A DNA stretch of 64,000 nucleotides from NCBI RefSeq assembly GCF_001426435.1, contig NZ_LMER01000020.1:482318-546317 (forward strand), written 5' to 3'. The DNA comes from Angustibacter sp. Root456. Its GTDB lineage: Bacteria; Actinomycetota; Actinomycetes; Actinomycetales; Angustibacteraceae. A program made the position numbers and the translations under genes. Every line of letters starts with the position of its first letter. The stretch's first letter is position 1. Of this stretch, positions 51,967-60,028 are shown one piece after another. Below the pieces are notes generated by a model. The model was not told the origin of the DNA. It made no database searches and saw only the letters and a list, made by a program, of their open reading frames with translations.

Positions 51967-53373
51967 TCAGTCGACGAAGTCGACCAGCCGCGACGCCAGG
52001 CCGGTGTACCCGGCCGGGGTGAGGGCCTCGAGGCGCTCGCGGACGTCGTCCGGCAGGCCGAGCCCGCGGACGAACTCGCGCAGCCGCGGCCCGTCGACGC
52101 GCTGGCCGCGCGTGAGCTCCTTGAGCCGCTCGTACGGCTCCTGCATGCCCGGCGTCCCGGCCAGGCCGGCGGCGCGCATGGCCGACTGCACGGCCTCGCC
52201 GAGCACCTCCCAGTTGGCGTCGAGGTCGCGCTCCATGGCCGCAGGCGCGGGGTCGAGACCCGCGAGCCCACGCCGCACGTTGTCGATGGCCAGCAGCGAG
52301 TGGCCGAACGCCGTCCCGATGTTGCGCTGCATGGAGGAGTCGGTGAGGTCGCGCTGCAGGCGGCTGGTGACCAGCGTCTGGGCCAGCACGTCGAGCAGGG
52401 CGTTCGAGACCTCGAGGTTGGCCTCGGCGTTCTCGAACCGGATCGGGTTGACCTTGTGCGGCATGGTCGACGATCCGACCGTGCCCTGGCCACGCACCTG
52501 CACGAAGTAGCCGAGCGAGATGTACGTCCACGAATCGGTGCACAGGTTGTGCAAAACTCTGTTGAAACGCGCCAGGTCGCTGTAGAGCTCGGCCTGCCAA
52601 TCGTGCGACTCGATCTGGGTGGTGAGCGGGTTCCAGGTGAGGCCGAGGTGCTCGACGAAGGTGCGTGAGACCTCCGGCCAGTCCGTGCCCGGCACGGCCG
52701 CCACGTGGGCGCCGAAGGTGCCGGTGGCCCCGTTGATCTTGCCGAGGTACTCCGCGGCGGCGATCCGGCGCAGCTGGCGGCGCAGGCGGTGGGCCAGTAC
52801 GGCGAGCTCCTTGCCCAGCGTCGTGGGCGTGGCGGGCTGGCCGTGCGTGTGGGCCAGCATCGGCTGGTCGCGCAGGGCACGCGCGAGGTCGGCGACGTCG
52901 TCCGCGAGCGCCTCGGCAGCCGGCAGCCACACCTGCTGGACGGCGCCACGCACCATCAGCGCGTACGACAGGTTGTTGACGTCCTCGCTGGTGCACCCGA
53001 AGTGCACCAGCTCGCTCAGCTCGCCCAGCCCGAGCGCGGCCATCCGACGCTTGAGGTAGTACTCGACCGCCTTGACGTCGTGCACGGTCTCGCGCTCGAT
53101 CTCGCCGAGCTCGGCGACGTCGTCCGGGCCGAAGCCGTCGACCACCGCGCGCAGGGCGGCCACCTCGTCTTCGGTGAGCGCGCGGACGCCGGGCACCGCC
53201 CCCGTGCGGCTGAGGTGGGCGAGCCACTCGATCTCGACGCGCACGCGCTCGCGGTTGAGCGCGGCTTCGGACAGGTGCTCGACGAGGGGGGCGACGACCG
53301 CGCGGTAGCGACCGTCGAGGGCTCCGAGCGCGATACCGGCGTCTGCGAGGGGCGTGGAGGTCACGGGCTTCAT
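51967..53373 (-). CDS. purB: Adenylosuccinate lyase
   Basis: A 468-aa fumarase/aspartase-superfamily enzyme with two steps in purine synthesis (SAICAR to AICAR, adenylosuccinate to AMP). E-W-L-A-H-L, H-F-G-C-T-S-E-D-V-N-N, A-H-T-H-G-Q-P-A-T-P-T-T (catalytic His) and the signature G-S-S-T-M-P-H-K-V-N-P-I-R. It belongs to the long E. coli-like PurB subgroup. Start at ATG 53373; the frame runs on upstream through the palindromic gap without meaning. Confidence 0.95.
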   Translation of the reverse strand: MKPVTSTPLADAGIALGALDGRYRAVVAPLVEHLSEAALNRERVRVEIEWLAHLSRTGAVPGVRALTEDEVAALRAVVDGFGPDDVAELGEIERETVHDVKAVEYYLKRRMAALGLGELSELVHFGCTSEDVNNLSYALMVRGAVQQVWLPAAEALADDVADLARALRDQPMLAHTHGQPATPTTLGKELAVLAHRLRRQLRRIAAAEYLGKINGATGTFGAHVAAVPGTDWPEVSRTFVEHLGLTWNPLTTQIESHDWQAELYSDLARFNRVLHNLCTDSWTYISLGYFVQVRGQGTVGSSTMPHKVNPIRFENAEANLEVSNALLDVLAQTLVTSRLQRDLTDSSMQRNIGTAFGHSLLAIDNVRRGLAGLDPAPAAMERDLDANWEVLGEAVQSAMRAAGLAGTPGMQEPYERLKELTRGQRVDGPRLREFVRGLGLPDDVRERLEALTPAGYTGLASRLVDFVD

Positions 53374-53403
53374 GGTCCCAGATCCGCGGCCCGGCCCTTC
53401 ACC

Positions 53404-53560
53404 CCCTTCCGCCCCTCGAGCCCTTTCCGCCTCCAGCACCGGTTTGCGCCCGGCAGCCGCGGCTCGGGCGGCGGACGCATGCGCGCTTGCGCCACCCAGA
53501 CCGCGGCTGAGCCGCGCAAAGCGGCACGAGCGGCGGAATGCGGCCTGAGCGGCGGAAGGG
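53404..53560. repeat. About 157-bp imperfect palindrome
   Basis: The whole gap between purB and the NDH-2 gene is self-complementary: the left end CCCTTCCGCC matches the right end GGCGGAAGGG, and pairing continues through AGCCGCGG/CCGCGGCT to a central CGCATGCG. By eye roughly 70% of positions in the ~78-nt arms pair. GCGGCGGAA-type units recur on the right arm. Confidence 0.65.
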
Positions 53561-53561
53561 A

Positions 53562-54824
53562 TCAGTCGGCGGGGTCGCCGACCACGATGTTGAGGCTGCG
53601 CGGCCAGCTGAAGTACCGCACCGACAGGTTGATGAGCGCGGCGAGCCGGTTGCGCCCGCCCATGAGCTCGAACAGGTGCAGGCCCAGCCACGCGAGCCAG
53701 GCCACGAGGCCTTTCAGCCGCAGCCCGAACGGGAACTCCACCACCGCGTCGCTGCGCCCGATCGTGGCCATGCTGCCCTTGTCGCGGTAGCGGAACGTCT
53801 CGGTCGGCGAGCCCGCGAGCAGCCGCCGGATCTGCACGCCCGCGTGCTTGCCGCCCTGGATCGCCGGCTGGGCCACCTGCGGCAGGTTCTCGGGGTCGAG
53901 CGCCACGTCGCCGACGGCGAAGATCTCGGGGTGGCCGGTGACGCGCAGGTCGGGGCCGACGTCGATCCGGCCGCCGCGCCCGGTGGGCAGCCCCCAGTCG
54001 CCCACGATCGGAGAGGCCGTGATGCCCGTCGCCCACACGACGGCCGCCGCCGGGATCGTCTGCTCCTCGCCGTCCGGGCCCTTGACGACGACGGCGTCCT
54101 CGCGCACCTGCTGCACCGACGTCCCGAGTCGCAGGTCGACGCCCCGCTCGCGCAGCTCCTTGGCGGCGTACGCCTGCAGCTGGGGGTGGAACGGCCCGAG
54201 GACGACGTCTGTCATCTCCACCAGCACGATGCGCACGCGCGAGATGTCGAGCGTGCGGTAGGCGATGGGCACGGCGGCGTTGCGCAGCTCGGCGAGCGAG
54301 CCGGCCATCTCCACGCCCGTGGCGCCACCGCCGACCACCACCACGGTGGGGTCGGGCGCACCCTCGCGGTCCTGGGCGGCGTCCTCGATGGCGGTGAGGA
54401 TGCGGTCGCGCGTCCTGATCGCGCCGCTGCGCGTGTAGATCGTGAGCGCGTGCTCCTGCGCGCCGTCGATGCCGAAGAAGTTCGCGGTGACCCCGCAGCC
54501 GATGATCAGGTAGTCGTACGGCACTGGGTCGAGGCCCTCGAGCTGCACCAACCGCTGCTCGGTGTCGACGCCGGTCACCGTGGCGCGCAGGAAGTCGGCG
54601 TTGCGGTACCGGCTGGTGAAGGCGCGCAGCGCGTAGGTGACGTCACCGGGGTTCAGCCCACCGGTCGCTACTTGGTACAGCAGCGGCTGGAACGTGTTGT
54701 ACCCGTGCCGGTCGATGAGCAGCACGTCGACGTCGGCCACGCTGAGCTCGCGTACGGCCGACAGGCCGGCGAAACCGCCTCCGACGACGACGACGCGCGG
54801 ACGCTTCGAGCGGGGGTTGATCAT
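53562..54824 (-). CDS. ndh: Type II NADH dehydrogenase-like flavoprotein
   Basis: A 420-aa two-Rossmann flavoprotein: V-V-V-V-G-G-G-F-A-G-L-S-A (FAD) near residue 10, V-V-V-V-G-G-G-A-T-G-V-E-M-A-G (NADH) near 165, and F-A-V-G-D-V-A near 290. The C-terminal amphipathic helices (W-L-A-W-L-G-L-H-L-F-E-L-M) attach NDH-2 to the membrane. Transfers electrons from NADH to menaquinone without proton pumping. GAGGAGG precedes the start; divergent from the hydrolase gene. Confidence 0.88.
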   Translation of the reverse strand: MINPRSKRPRVVVVGGGFAGLSAVRELSVADVDVLLIDRHGYNTFQPLLYQVATGGLNPGDVTYALRAFTSRYRNADFLRATVTGVDTEQRLVQLEGLDPVPYDYLIIGCGVTANFFGIDGAQEHALTIYTRSGAIRTRDRILTAIEDAAQDREGAPDPTVVVVGGGATGVEMAGSLAELRNAAVPIAYRTLDISRVRIVLVEMTDVVLGPFHPQLQAYAAKELRERGVDLRLGTSVQQVREDAVVVKGPDGEEQTIPAAAVVWATGITASPIVGDWGLPTGRGGRIDVGPDLRVTGHPEIFAVGDVALDPENLPQVAQPAIQGGKHAGVQIRRLLAGSPTETFRYRDKGSMATIGRSDAVVEFPFGLRLKGLVAWLAWLGLHLFELMGGRNRLAALINLSVRYFSWPRSLNIVVGDPAD

Positions 54825-54873
54825 GTGAACAGCCTCCTCGCTCGCACGGCGAGCCGCATCTCGCCGGCGTGGT

Positions 54874-54879
54874 TAGCAT
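54874..54879 (+). promoter_or_regulatory. -10 element (leaderless) of the dienelactone hydrolase gene
   Basis: TAGCAT ends 6 nt before ATG 54886; no ribosome site. Confidence 0.55.
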
Positions 54880-54885
54880 CGCCCC

Positions 54886-55584
54886 ATGGCTGACACGAAC
54901 CCCCGGCAGAACGTCACCTTCGCCAGCAACGGCCACCAGGCCCACGGGTACCTGGCCGTTCCGAGCTCCGGCAGTGGGCCGGGCGTCGTGCTCATCCAGG
55001 AGTGGTGGGGCCTCGACGACCACATGGTCGACGTCGCCGACCGGCTCGCGGGCGAGGGCTTCGTGGTGCTCGCGCCCGACCTCATGGGTGGCCGCGTGGC
55101 CCACGACTCGGACGAGGCCGGAGAGATGATGCAGCAGCTGCCGGTCGAGCAGGCCGCGCGCGACCTCGGTGGCGCCGTCGACTACCTGCTGGCGCACGAC
55201 GCCGTCACGTCGCAGACCGTCGGCACCGTCGGTTTCTGCATGGGCGGCGGCTTCGTGCTGCTGCTCGCCGCCCAGCAGGGCGAGAAGGTCAGCGCCGCCG
55301 TCCCGTTCTACGGCGTCGGCCCCGCCGTGCCCGACACCTACACCGGCGTGCGGGCCGCGGTGCAGGGCCACTACGGCGAGCGCGACGACTTCTACCCGGT
55401 CGACCAGGCGCGCCAGCAGGAGCAGCAGATCCGCGAGGAGTCCGGCGCCGACGTCGAGTTCTTCTACTACCCGGCCGGGCACGCGTTCCACAACGACAAG
55501 GACCGCCTGGGCACGTACGACGAGGAGTCGGCGAAGCTCGCGTGGTCGCGCACGGTGGACTTCCTGCGCTCGCGCGTGCGCTGA
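54886..55584 (+). CDS. Dienelactone hydrolase family protein
   Basis: A 232-aa alpha/beta hydrolase with a Cys nucleophile in V-G-F-C-M-G-G-G-F (about residue 118), an Asp/Glu region after F-Y-P-V-D, and His in Y-P-A-G-H-A-F-H-N. E-W-W-G-L-D-D-H is the DLH-type substrate loop. It probably hydrolyses a lactone or ester; a role in chlorocatechol breakdown is not supported by neighbours. Confidence 0.88.
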   Translation: MADTNPRQNVTFASNGHQAHGYLAVPSSGSGPGVVLIQEWWGLDDHMVDVADRLAGEGFVVLAPDLMGGRVAHDSDEAGEMMQQLPVEQAARDLGGAVDYLLAHDAVTSQTVGTVGFCMGGGFVLLLAAQQGEKVSAAVPFYGVGPAVPDTYTGVRAAVQGHYGERDDFYPVDQARQQEQQIREESGADVEFFYYPAGHAFHNDKDRLGTYDEESAKLAWSRTVDFLRSRVR

Positions 55585-55585
55585 C

Positions 55586-56551
55586 TCAGGGCGCCACACC
55601 CTCGGGCAGCGGGACGGCGTCGGTGGCCTGAGGGGGGCGCCGGCGCGCCGTCTCGGCGAGCACGATGCCGACGAGCACGACCCCGGCGCCGAGCAGCTGC
55701 ACCGGGCGCAGCCGCTCCGACAGCACCCACCAGGCCACCAGGCCCGAGCCGACCGGCTCCAGCATCCCGAGGATGCCTACGCGCGCGGCCCCCACTCGTC
55801 CGACGGCGAGCAGCACCAGCCCGAACGACGTCACGGTGCCGAGCAGCACGATCCCGGCCACGAGCACGCCGACGGGCACGTCGACACCGCCAGGCAGCGG
55901 CGCCGGGCGGGTGAGCGCTTCGAAGGGGAAGCTCCACCACGGCACGACCGCGGCCCACAGCAGAGCCGAGAACGAGAAGATCCAGGCCATGAGCGAGACG
56001 GGGTCGCGCTGCCCGAGGCCGCGCTCACCCATGAGGTAGTAGGTCGCGAGCGCTGCCGCGGCACCGAGGCCGGCCAGCACGCCCACGCCGTCGAGCGTGA
56101 GCCCGTCCCAGACCTGGGCCACGAGCGCCAGGCCGCCGAGGCACAGCGCGAGCGCGGCCCACACCCGCGAGCGCACGGCCTCGCCCCGGGCGAACCGCAC
56201 CCACAGGGCGACCATGAGGGGCGCGGTGTACTCGAGCAGCAGCGCGACGCCCACTGGCATGCGCGACAGGGCGACGAAGTACAGCCACTGCACCATCGCG
56301 ATGCCGCAGATGCCGTAGACCGCGAGGAACCCCAGCTCGCGGCGCGAGACGCGCAGCGTGCGCGGGCGAGTGATCGCCGTGAAGGCGAGCAGCAGGACGG
56401 CGGCCCCGGCCGAGCGCAGCGACACCAGCTCGATCGAGGTCAGGCCGTGCTGCAGCACGAGCTTGCTCGCGGTGGCGTTGAGCGAGAACAGCACCGATGC
56501 CGCCACGGCGAACGCCACGCCCGACGCCGCCCGGGCGCTGCTGTTCCTCAC
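55586..56551 (-). CDS. EamA/DMT-family transporter
   Basis: A 321-aa ten-helix RhtA-like transporter: A-S-V-L-F-S-L-N-A-T-A-S-K near residue 20, Y-G-I-C-G-I-A-M-V-Q-W-L-Y-F, and a second repeat from G-V-L-A-G-L-G-A-A-A. GTG 56551 is preceded at 6 nt by TAGCGT (leaderless). It is the third EamA transporter in the window. Substrate unknown, amino-acid or metabolite efflux likely. Confidence 0.83.
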   Translation of the reverse strand: MRNSSARAASGVAFAVAASVLFSLNATASKLVLQHGLTSIELVSLRSAGAAVLLLAFTAITRPRTLRVSRRELGFLAVYGICGIAMVQWLYFVALSRMPVGVALLLEYTAPLMVALWVRFARGEAVRSRVWAALALCLGGLALVAQVWDGLTLDGVGVLAGLGAAAALATYYLMGERGLGQRDPVSLMAWIFSFSALLWAAVVPWWSFPFEALTRPAPLPGGVDVPVGVLVAGIVLLGTVTSFGLVLLAVGRVGAARVGILGMLEPVGSGLVAWWVLSERLRPVQLLGAGVVLVGIVLAETARRRPPQATDAVPLPEGVAP

Positions 56552-56557
56552 CCCCGC

Positions 56558-56563
56558 ACGCTA
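56558..56563 (-). promoter_or_regulatory. -10 element (leaderless) of the EamA gene
   Basis: TAGCGT on the minus strand ends 6 nt before GTG 56551; the adjoining family 2 hairpin starts 5 bp further upstream. Confidence 0.5.
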
Positions 56564-56567
56564 CCCA

Positions 56568-56641
56568 CCCCCGGCAAATTCCCCGGAACTTGTACGCCTG
56601 GCGGACTCCAGGCGTACAAGTTCTTGGGAATCTGCCGGGGG
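56568..56641. repeat. Intergenic hairpin repeat, family 2, copy A
   Basis: A 74-bp near-perfect inverted repeat (31 of 34 arm positions). The left arm starts CCCCCGGCAAATTCCCCGG and ends GTACGCCTGG; loop CGGACT. It shares its arms with 63470-63535. It lies between two minus-strand genes. Confidence 0.8.
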
Positions 56642-56652
56642 GTGGGGAGGGG

Positions 56653-57654
56653 TCAGCCGGCGGGTGGGACGGCCGGCGCGGCCTCGCGCAGCGCCGGCAG
56701 CAGCTCGGCCTCGGCGAACCGGCAGAACTCCTCCTGGCTGTCGGCGCCCACCTGGATCAGCGCGATGTCGGTGAACCCGGCGTCCCAGTAGGCCGAGACG
56801 GCTTTGACGATCGGGTCGACGTCGGGCCCGCACGGGATCGACTCGGCGACGTCCTCGGGGCGCACGAACTGCGAGGCCGCGGCGAACCCGGCCGTCGTGG
56901 GCAGGTCGGCGTTCACGGCCCACCCGCCGCCGAACCAGCGGAACTGCTCGTGCGCGGTGTGCACGGCGGCGTCGCGGTCAGGCCCCCAGCACACCGGGAT
57001 CTGGCCGATGGTGCGCGACGCCGGCTGCCCGGCGTCCTTGCGGTGCTGGGCCCAGCCCTGCACGAGGTCGCCCTCGGGCTGGACGGCGATGAGGTGGTCG
57101 GCCAGCGGCGCGAACCGCTCGATCGAGCGCGCCCCCGACACGGCGGCGGCGATGGGCACGGGCTGCTCGGGCAGGTCCCACAGGCGCGCAGACTCCACCC
57201 GGAAGTGCTCGCCGGTGTAGTCGATCAGCTCGCCGGTGAACAGCTCGCGGATGATCTCGATCGCCTCCGCGAGCATCTCCTGTCGCACGCGCACCGATGG
57301 CCAGCCCCGCCCGACGACGTGCTCGTTGAGGTTCTCGCCCGCACCGACGCCGAGGGTGAAGCGACCGCCCGACAGCAGGCCCATGGTCGCGGCCTTCTGC
57401 GCCACGACGGCGGGGTGGTAGCGCTGCGTGGGGCAGGTCACGTAGGTCATCAGCTCAACCTGCTCGGTCACCTGGCTGACCGCGCCCAGGGTCGACCACG
57501 CGTACGACGCGTGGCCCTGGGCCTCGAGCCACGGGAAGTAGTGGTCGCTGCTCACCTCGAAGTCGAACCCTGCGCGCTCGGCGAGCTGGGCGTCGCGCAC
57601 CAGCTGGGTCGGCCCGGCCTGCTCGGTCATGAGGGTGTACCCGAAACGTGTCAT
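56653..57654 (-). CDS. LLM-class F420-dependent oxidoreductase
   Basis: A 333-aa luciferase-like TIM barrel: F-G-Y-T-L-M-T-E-Q at the start, E-V-S-S-D-H-Y-F-P-W near residue 33, G-R-F-T-L-G-V-G-A-G-E-N-L-N-E-H-V-V-G, and W-G-P-D-R-D-A. These features match the F420-dependent glucose-6-phosphate-dehydrogenase-related (TIGR03557) group. Substrate unknown. ATG 57654 is preceded by CAGCGT at 6 nt. Divergent from the DUF4396 gene. Confidence 0.85.
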   Translation of the reverse strand: MTRFGYTLMTEQAGPTQLVRDAQLAERAGFDFEVSSDHYFPWLEAQGHASYAWSTLGAVSQVTEQVELMTYVTCPTQRYHPAVVAQKAATMGLLSGGRFTLGVGAGENLNEHVVGRGWPSVRVRQEMLAEAIEIIRELFTGELIDYTGEHFRVESARLWDLPEQPVPIAAAVSGARSIERFAPLADHLIAVQPEGDLVQGWAQHRKDAGQPASRTIGQIPVCWGPDRDAAVHTAHEQFRWFGGGWAVNADLPTTAGFAAASQFVRPEDVAESIPCGPDVDPIVKAVSAYWDAGFTDIALIQVGADSQEEFCRFAEAELLPALREAAPAVPPAG

Positions 57655-57704
57655 GGCTCGACGCTGGCACGGCGAGCCGCACGCCGCACTCGCGGCGCGA
57701 TGGA

Positions 57705-57724
57705 ATACCCCATGGGGGTACTGT
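57705..57724 (+). promoter_or_regulatory. CsoR-like metal operator overlapping a -10 box
   Basis: ATACCCCATGGGGGTAC is a near-perfect TACCCC/GGGGTA palindrome of the kind bound by CsoR/RcnR-type metal sensors. It runs straight into TACTGT (57719-57724), a -10 hexamer 12 nt before ATG 57737. Confidence 0.6.
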
Positions 57725-57736
57725 GTTGGCGAAGCC

Positions 57737-58219
57737 ATGGACCACTCGATGCACACCGACCACGCCTCCCACGGCACCGCCGGCTCCGCCACGTGGCGGA
57801 TGGCCGCTCAGGCGACGCTGCACTGCCTCACCGGCTGCGCCATCGGCGAGGTGCTCGGCATGGTGATCGGGACGGCGCTCGGCTGGCACAACGCCGCCAC
57901 CGTTGTGCTGTCGATCGCCCTGGCGTTCGTCTTCGGCTACGGCCTCACGATGCGCGGCGTGCTGCGCTCGGGCCTCGACCTCGCCGGCGCGGTGAAGGTG
58001 GCGCTGGCCGCCGACACCGTCTCGATCGCGGTGATGGAGGTCGTCGACAACGGCTTCGTGCTCGCGGTGCCGGGTGCGATGGACGCCGGGCTGGGCAGCG
58101 TGCTGTTCTGGGGCTCGCTGATCGCCTCGCTCGCCATCGCGTTCGTCGTCACCACGCCGGTGAACAAGTGGATGATCGGCCGCGGCAAGGGCCACGCCGT
58201 CGTCCACGCGATGCACTGA
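57737..58219 (+). CDS. DUF4396 membrane protein with His/Met-rich N-terminus
   Basis: A 160-aa membrane protein of the DUF4396 group with four hydrophobic helices. The N-terminus M-D-H-S-M-H-T-D-H-A-S-H-G is a potential Cu-binding His/Met cluster, and C-L-T-G-C-A-I-G-E lies in the first helix (Cys pair). With the CsoR-like box upstream, a copper or other thiophilic-metal role is likely. ATG 57737 chosen over the upstream start inside the LLM promoter. Confidence 0.72.
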   Translation: MDHSMHTDHASHGTAGSATWRMAAQATLHCLTGCAIGEVLGMVIGTALGWHNAATVVLSIALAFVFGYGLTMRGVLRSGLDLAGAVKVALAADTVSIAVMEVVDNGFVLAVPGAMDAGLGSVLFWGSLIASLAIAFVVTTPVNKWMIGRGKGHAVVHAMH

Positions 58220-58253
58220 CGCCCTCGAGGACGCCGGCCAGCGCCCGCCCGAC

Positions 58254-59570
58254 TCAGTCGTGCGGGCGCTGGTCGACGATCCGGCGCGCCTTGCCGATGC
58301 TGCGCTCGACACCACCGGGCTCGACGACGCGCACACCGGCCGTGATGCCGATGCGGTGCTTGATCATGCCGGAGACCTGCCGGCCGAGGCCCTCACGCTC
58401 GGCTGAGCCGAGTCCCTCCTCGGCCTCGACCAGCACGGTGAGCTCGTCCATCCGCCCCGGCCGCGTGAGCACGCACTGGAAGTACGGCGTGAGGCCCGGG
58501 GTCGCCAGCACGAGCTCCTCGATCTGGGTGGGGAAGACGTTGACGCCTCGCACGATCATCATGTCGTCGGTGCGTCCGGTGATCTTCTCCATGCGCCGCA
58601 TACCCGGACGCGCCGTCCCCGGCAGCAGCCGCGTGAGGTCGCGGGTGCGGTAGCGCACCACCGGCATCGCCTGCTTGGTGAGCGAGGTGAACACCAGCTC
58701 CCCCACTTCGCCCTCGGCCACGGGCTCCTCGGTCACCGGGTCGATGACCTCGGGGTAGAAGTGGTCCTCCCAGATGTGCAGGCCGTCCTTGGTGTCGACG
58801 CACTCCTGCGCGACGCCTGGCCCCATCACCTCCGACAGCCCGTAGATGTCGACGGCGTGCATGCCCGCGCGCTGCTCGATCTCGCGGCGCATCGCGTCCG
58901 TCCACGGCTCGGCGCCGAAGATGCCCACCTGCAGCGACGACGTCGCGGGGTCGATACCCGCACGCTCCATCTCGTCGAGCACCGACAGGAAGTACGACGG
59001 CGTCACCATGATCACGCGCGGGCCGAAGTCCGTGATGAGCTGCACCTGGCGCTCGGTCATGCCACCGCTGACGGGGACGACGGTGCAGCCCAACGCCTCT
59101 GCGCCGTAGTGCGCGCCCAGGCCGCCAGTGAACAGCCCGTAGCCGTAGGCGACGTGCACGACGTCGCCCGGACGCCCACCCGCCGCCCGGATCGAGCGCG
59201 CCATGAGCCCGGCCCAGGTCGCGATGTCCTGCCCGGTGTAGCCGACGACCGTGGGACGCCCGGTGGTGCCGGACGACGCGTGCACGCGGTTCACCTGCTC
59301 GCGCGGCACGGCGAACATGCCGAAGGGGTAGTTGTCGCGTAGGTCGGCCTTCGACGTGAACGGCGCGTGGCGCACGTCGTCGAGGCTGGTCACCTCGCGG
59401 GGGTCGAAACCCTTGGCGTCAAAGGCTTCCCGGTAGTGCGGCACGTTCTCGTAGGCGTGCGTCAGCGACCATCGCAGCCGCTCGAGCTGGGTGGCGCGCA
59501 GCTCGTCGACTGACCAGCGCTCGGCGGCGTCGTACAGGTCGGGACGGTCGTCGATCTCAGGAAGGCTCAC
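58254..59570 (-). CDS. paaK: Phenylacetate-CoA ligase
   Basis: A 438-aa adenylating enzyme activating phenylacetate to phenylacetyl-CoA. A-S-S-G-T-T-G-R-P-T-V-V-G-Y (P-loop), Y-G-Y-G-L-F-T-G-G-L-G-A-H-Y-G, I-Y-G-L-S-E-V-M-G-P-G-V-A, and R-T-D-D-M-M-I-V-R-G-V-N-V-F-P are PaaK signatures. The last Lys (S-I-G-K-A-R-R) fits the C-terminal lobe. GTG 59570 overlaps the paaI stop (GTGA), with GAGGAGAAG upstream. Confidence 0.94.
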   Translation of the reverse strand: MSLPEIDDRPDLYDAAERWSVDELRATQLERLRWSLTHAYENVPHYREAFDAKGFDPREVTSLDDVRHAPFTSKADLRDNYPFGMFAVPREQVNRVHASSGTTGRPTVVGYTGQDIATWAGLMARSIRAAGGRPGDVVHVAYGYGLFTGGLGAHYGAEALGCTVVPVSGGMTERQVQLITDFGPRVIMVTPSYFLSVLDEMERAGIDPATSSLQVGIFGAEPWTDAMRREIEQRAGMHAVDIYGLSEVMGPGVAQECVDTKDGLHIWEDHFYPEVIDPVTEEPVAEGEVGELVFTSLTKQAMPVVRYRTRDLTRLLPGTARPGMRRMEKITGRTDDMMIVRGVNVFPTQIEELVLATPGLTPYFQCVLTRPGRMDELTVLVEAEEGLGSAEREGLGRQVSGMIKHRIGITAGVRVVEPGGVERSIGKARRIVDQRPHD

Positions 59571-60028
59571 GACTTCTCCTCTGTCACAACGCTTTCCACA
59601 CCAGGAATGGGACGGCCGAGCGAGCGCGAACGACCCCGGAAGATCGCGATGAGCACGCCGTCGGACTCGCGCGTCACGCGGACGTCGGTGCTGCCGCTGC
59701 GCCCGAACACGTCGGTCTCCACGGCGTGGGCCACCAGGACGTCGCCGAGCCGGGCCGGCGCCGCGAAGGTGATGTCGCAGCCGGCGGCCACCGTGACGAC
59801 CCCGTGGGTGTTGCACGCCACGGCGAACGCGCTGTCGGCGAGCGCGAAGATGAAGCCGCCGTGGGTGATCGCGTGGCCGTTCACCATGTCGTCGCGCACG
59901 GGCATCCGCAGCCGGGCGGTGCTGGGGCCGACGTCCAGCAGCTCGATGCCCAGCCCGGCGCTGGCGCGGTCCTCGGCCAGCATCGCCTCGGCGCTGCGGC
60001 GGGCGAGCGCCTGCAGGTCAGAGGTCAC
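59567..60028 (-). CDS. paaI: Hydroxyphenylacetyl-CoA thioesterase PaaI
   Basis: A 153-aa hotdog-fold thioesterase: G-H-A-I-T-H-G-G-F-I-F-A-L-A-D-S-A-F-A (catalytic region), V-A-A-G-C-D-I-T-F, and D-V-R-V-T. It rescues CoA from dead-end phenylacetate intermediates. Overlaps paaH by 11 bp and paaK by 4 bp, so the three are one transcript. Confidence 0.92.
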   Translation of the reverse strand: MTSDLQALARRSAEAMLAEDRASAGLGIELLDVGPSTARLRMPVRDDMVNGHAITHGGFIFALADSAFAVACNTHGVVTVAAGCDITFAAPARLGDVLVAHAVETDVFGRSGSTDVRVTRESDGVLIAIFRGRSRSLGRPIPGVESVVTEEKS

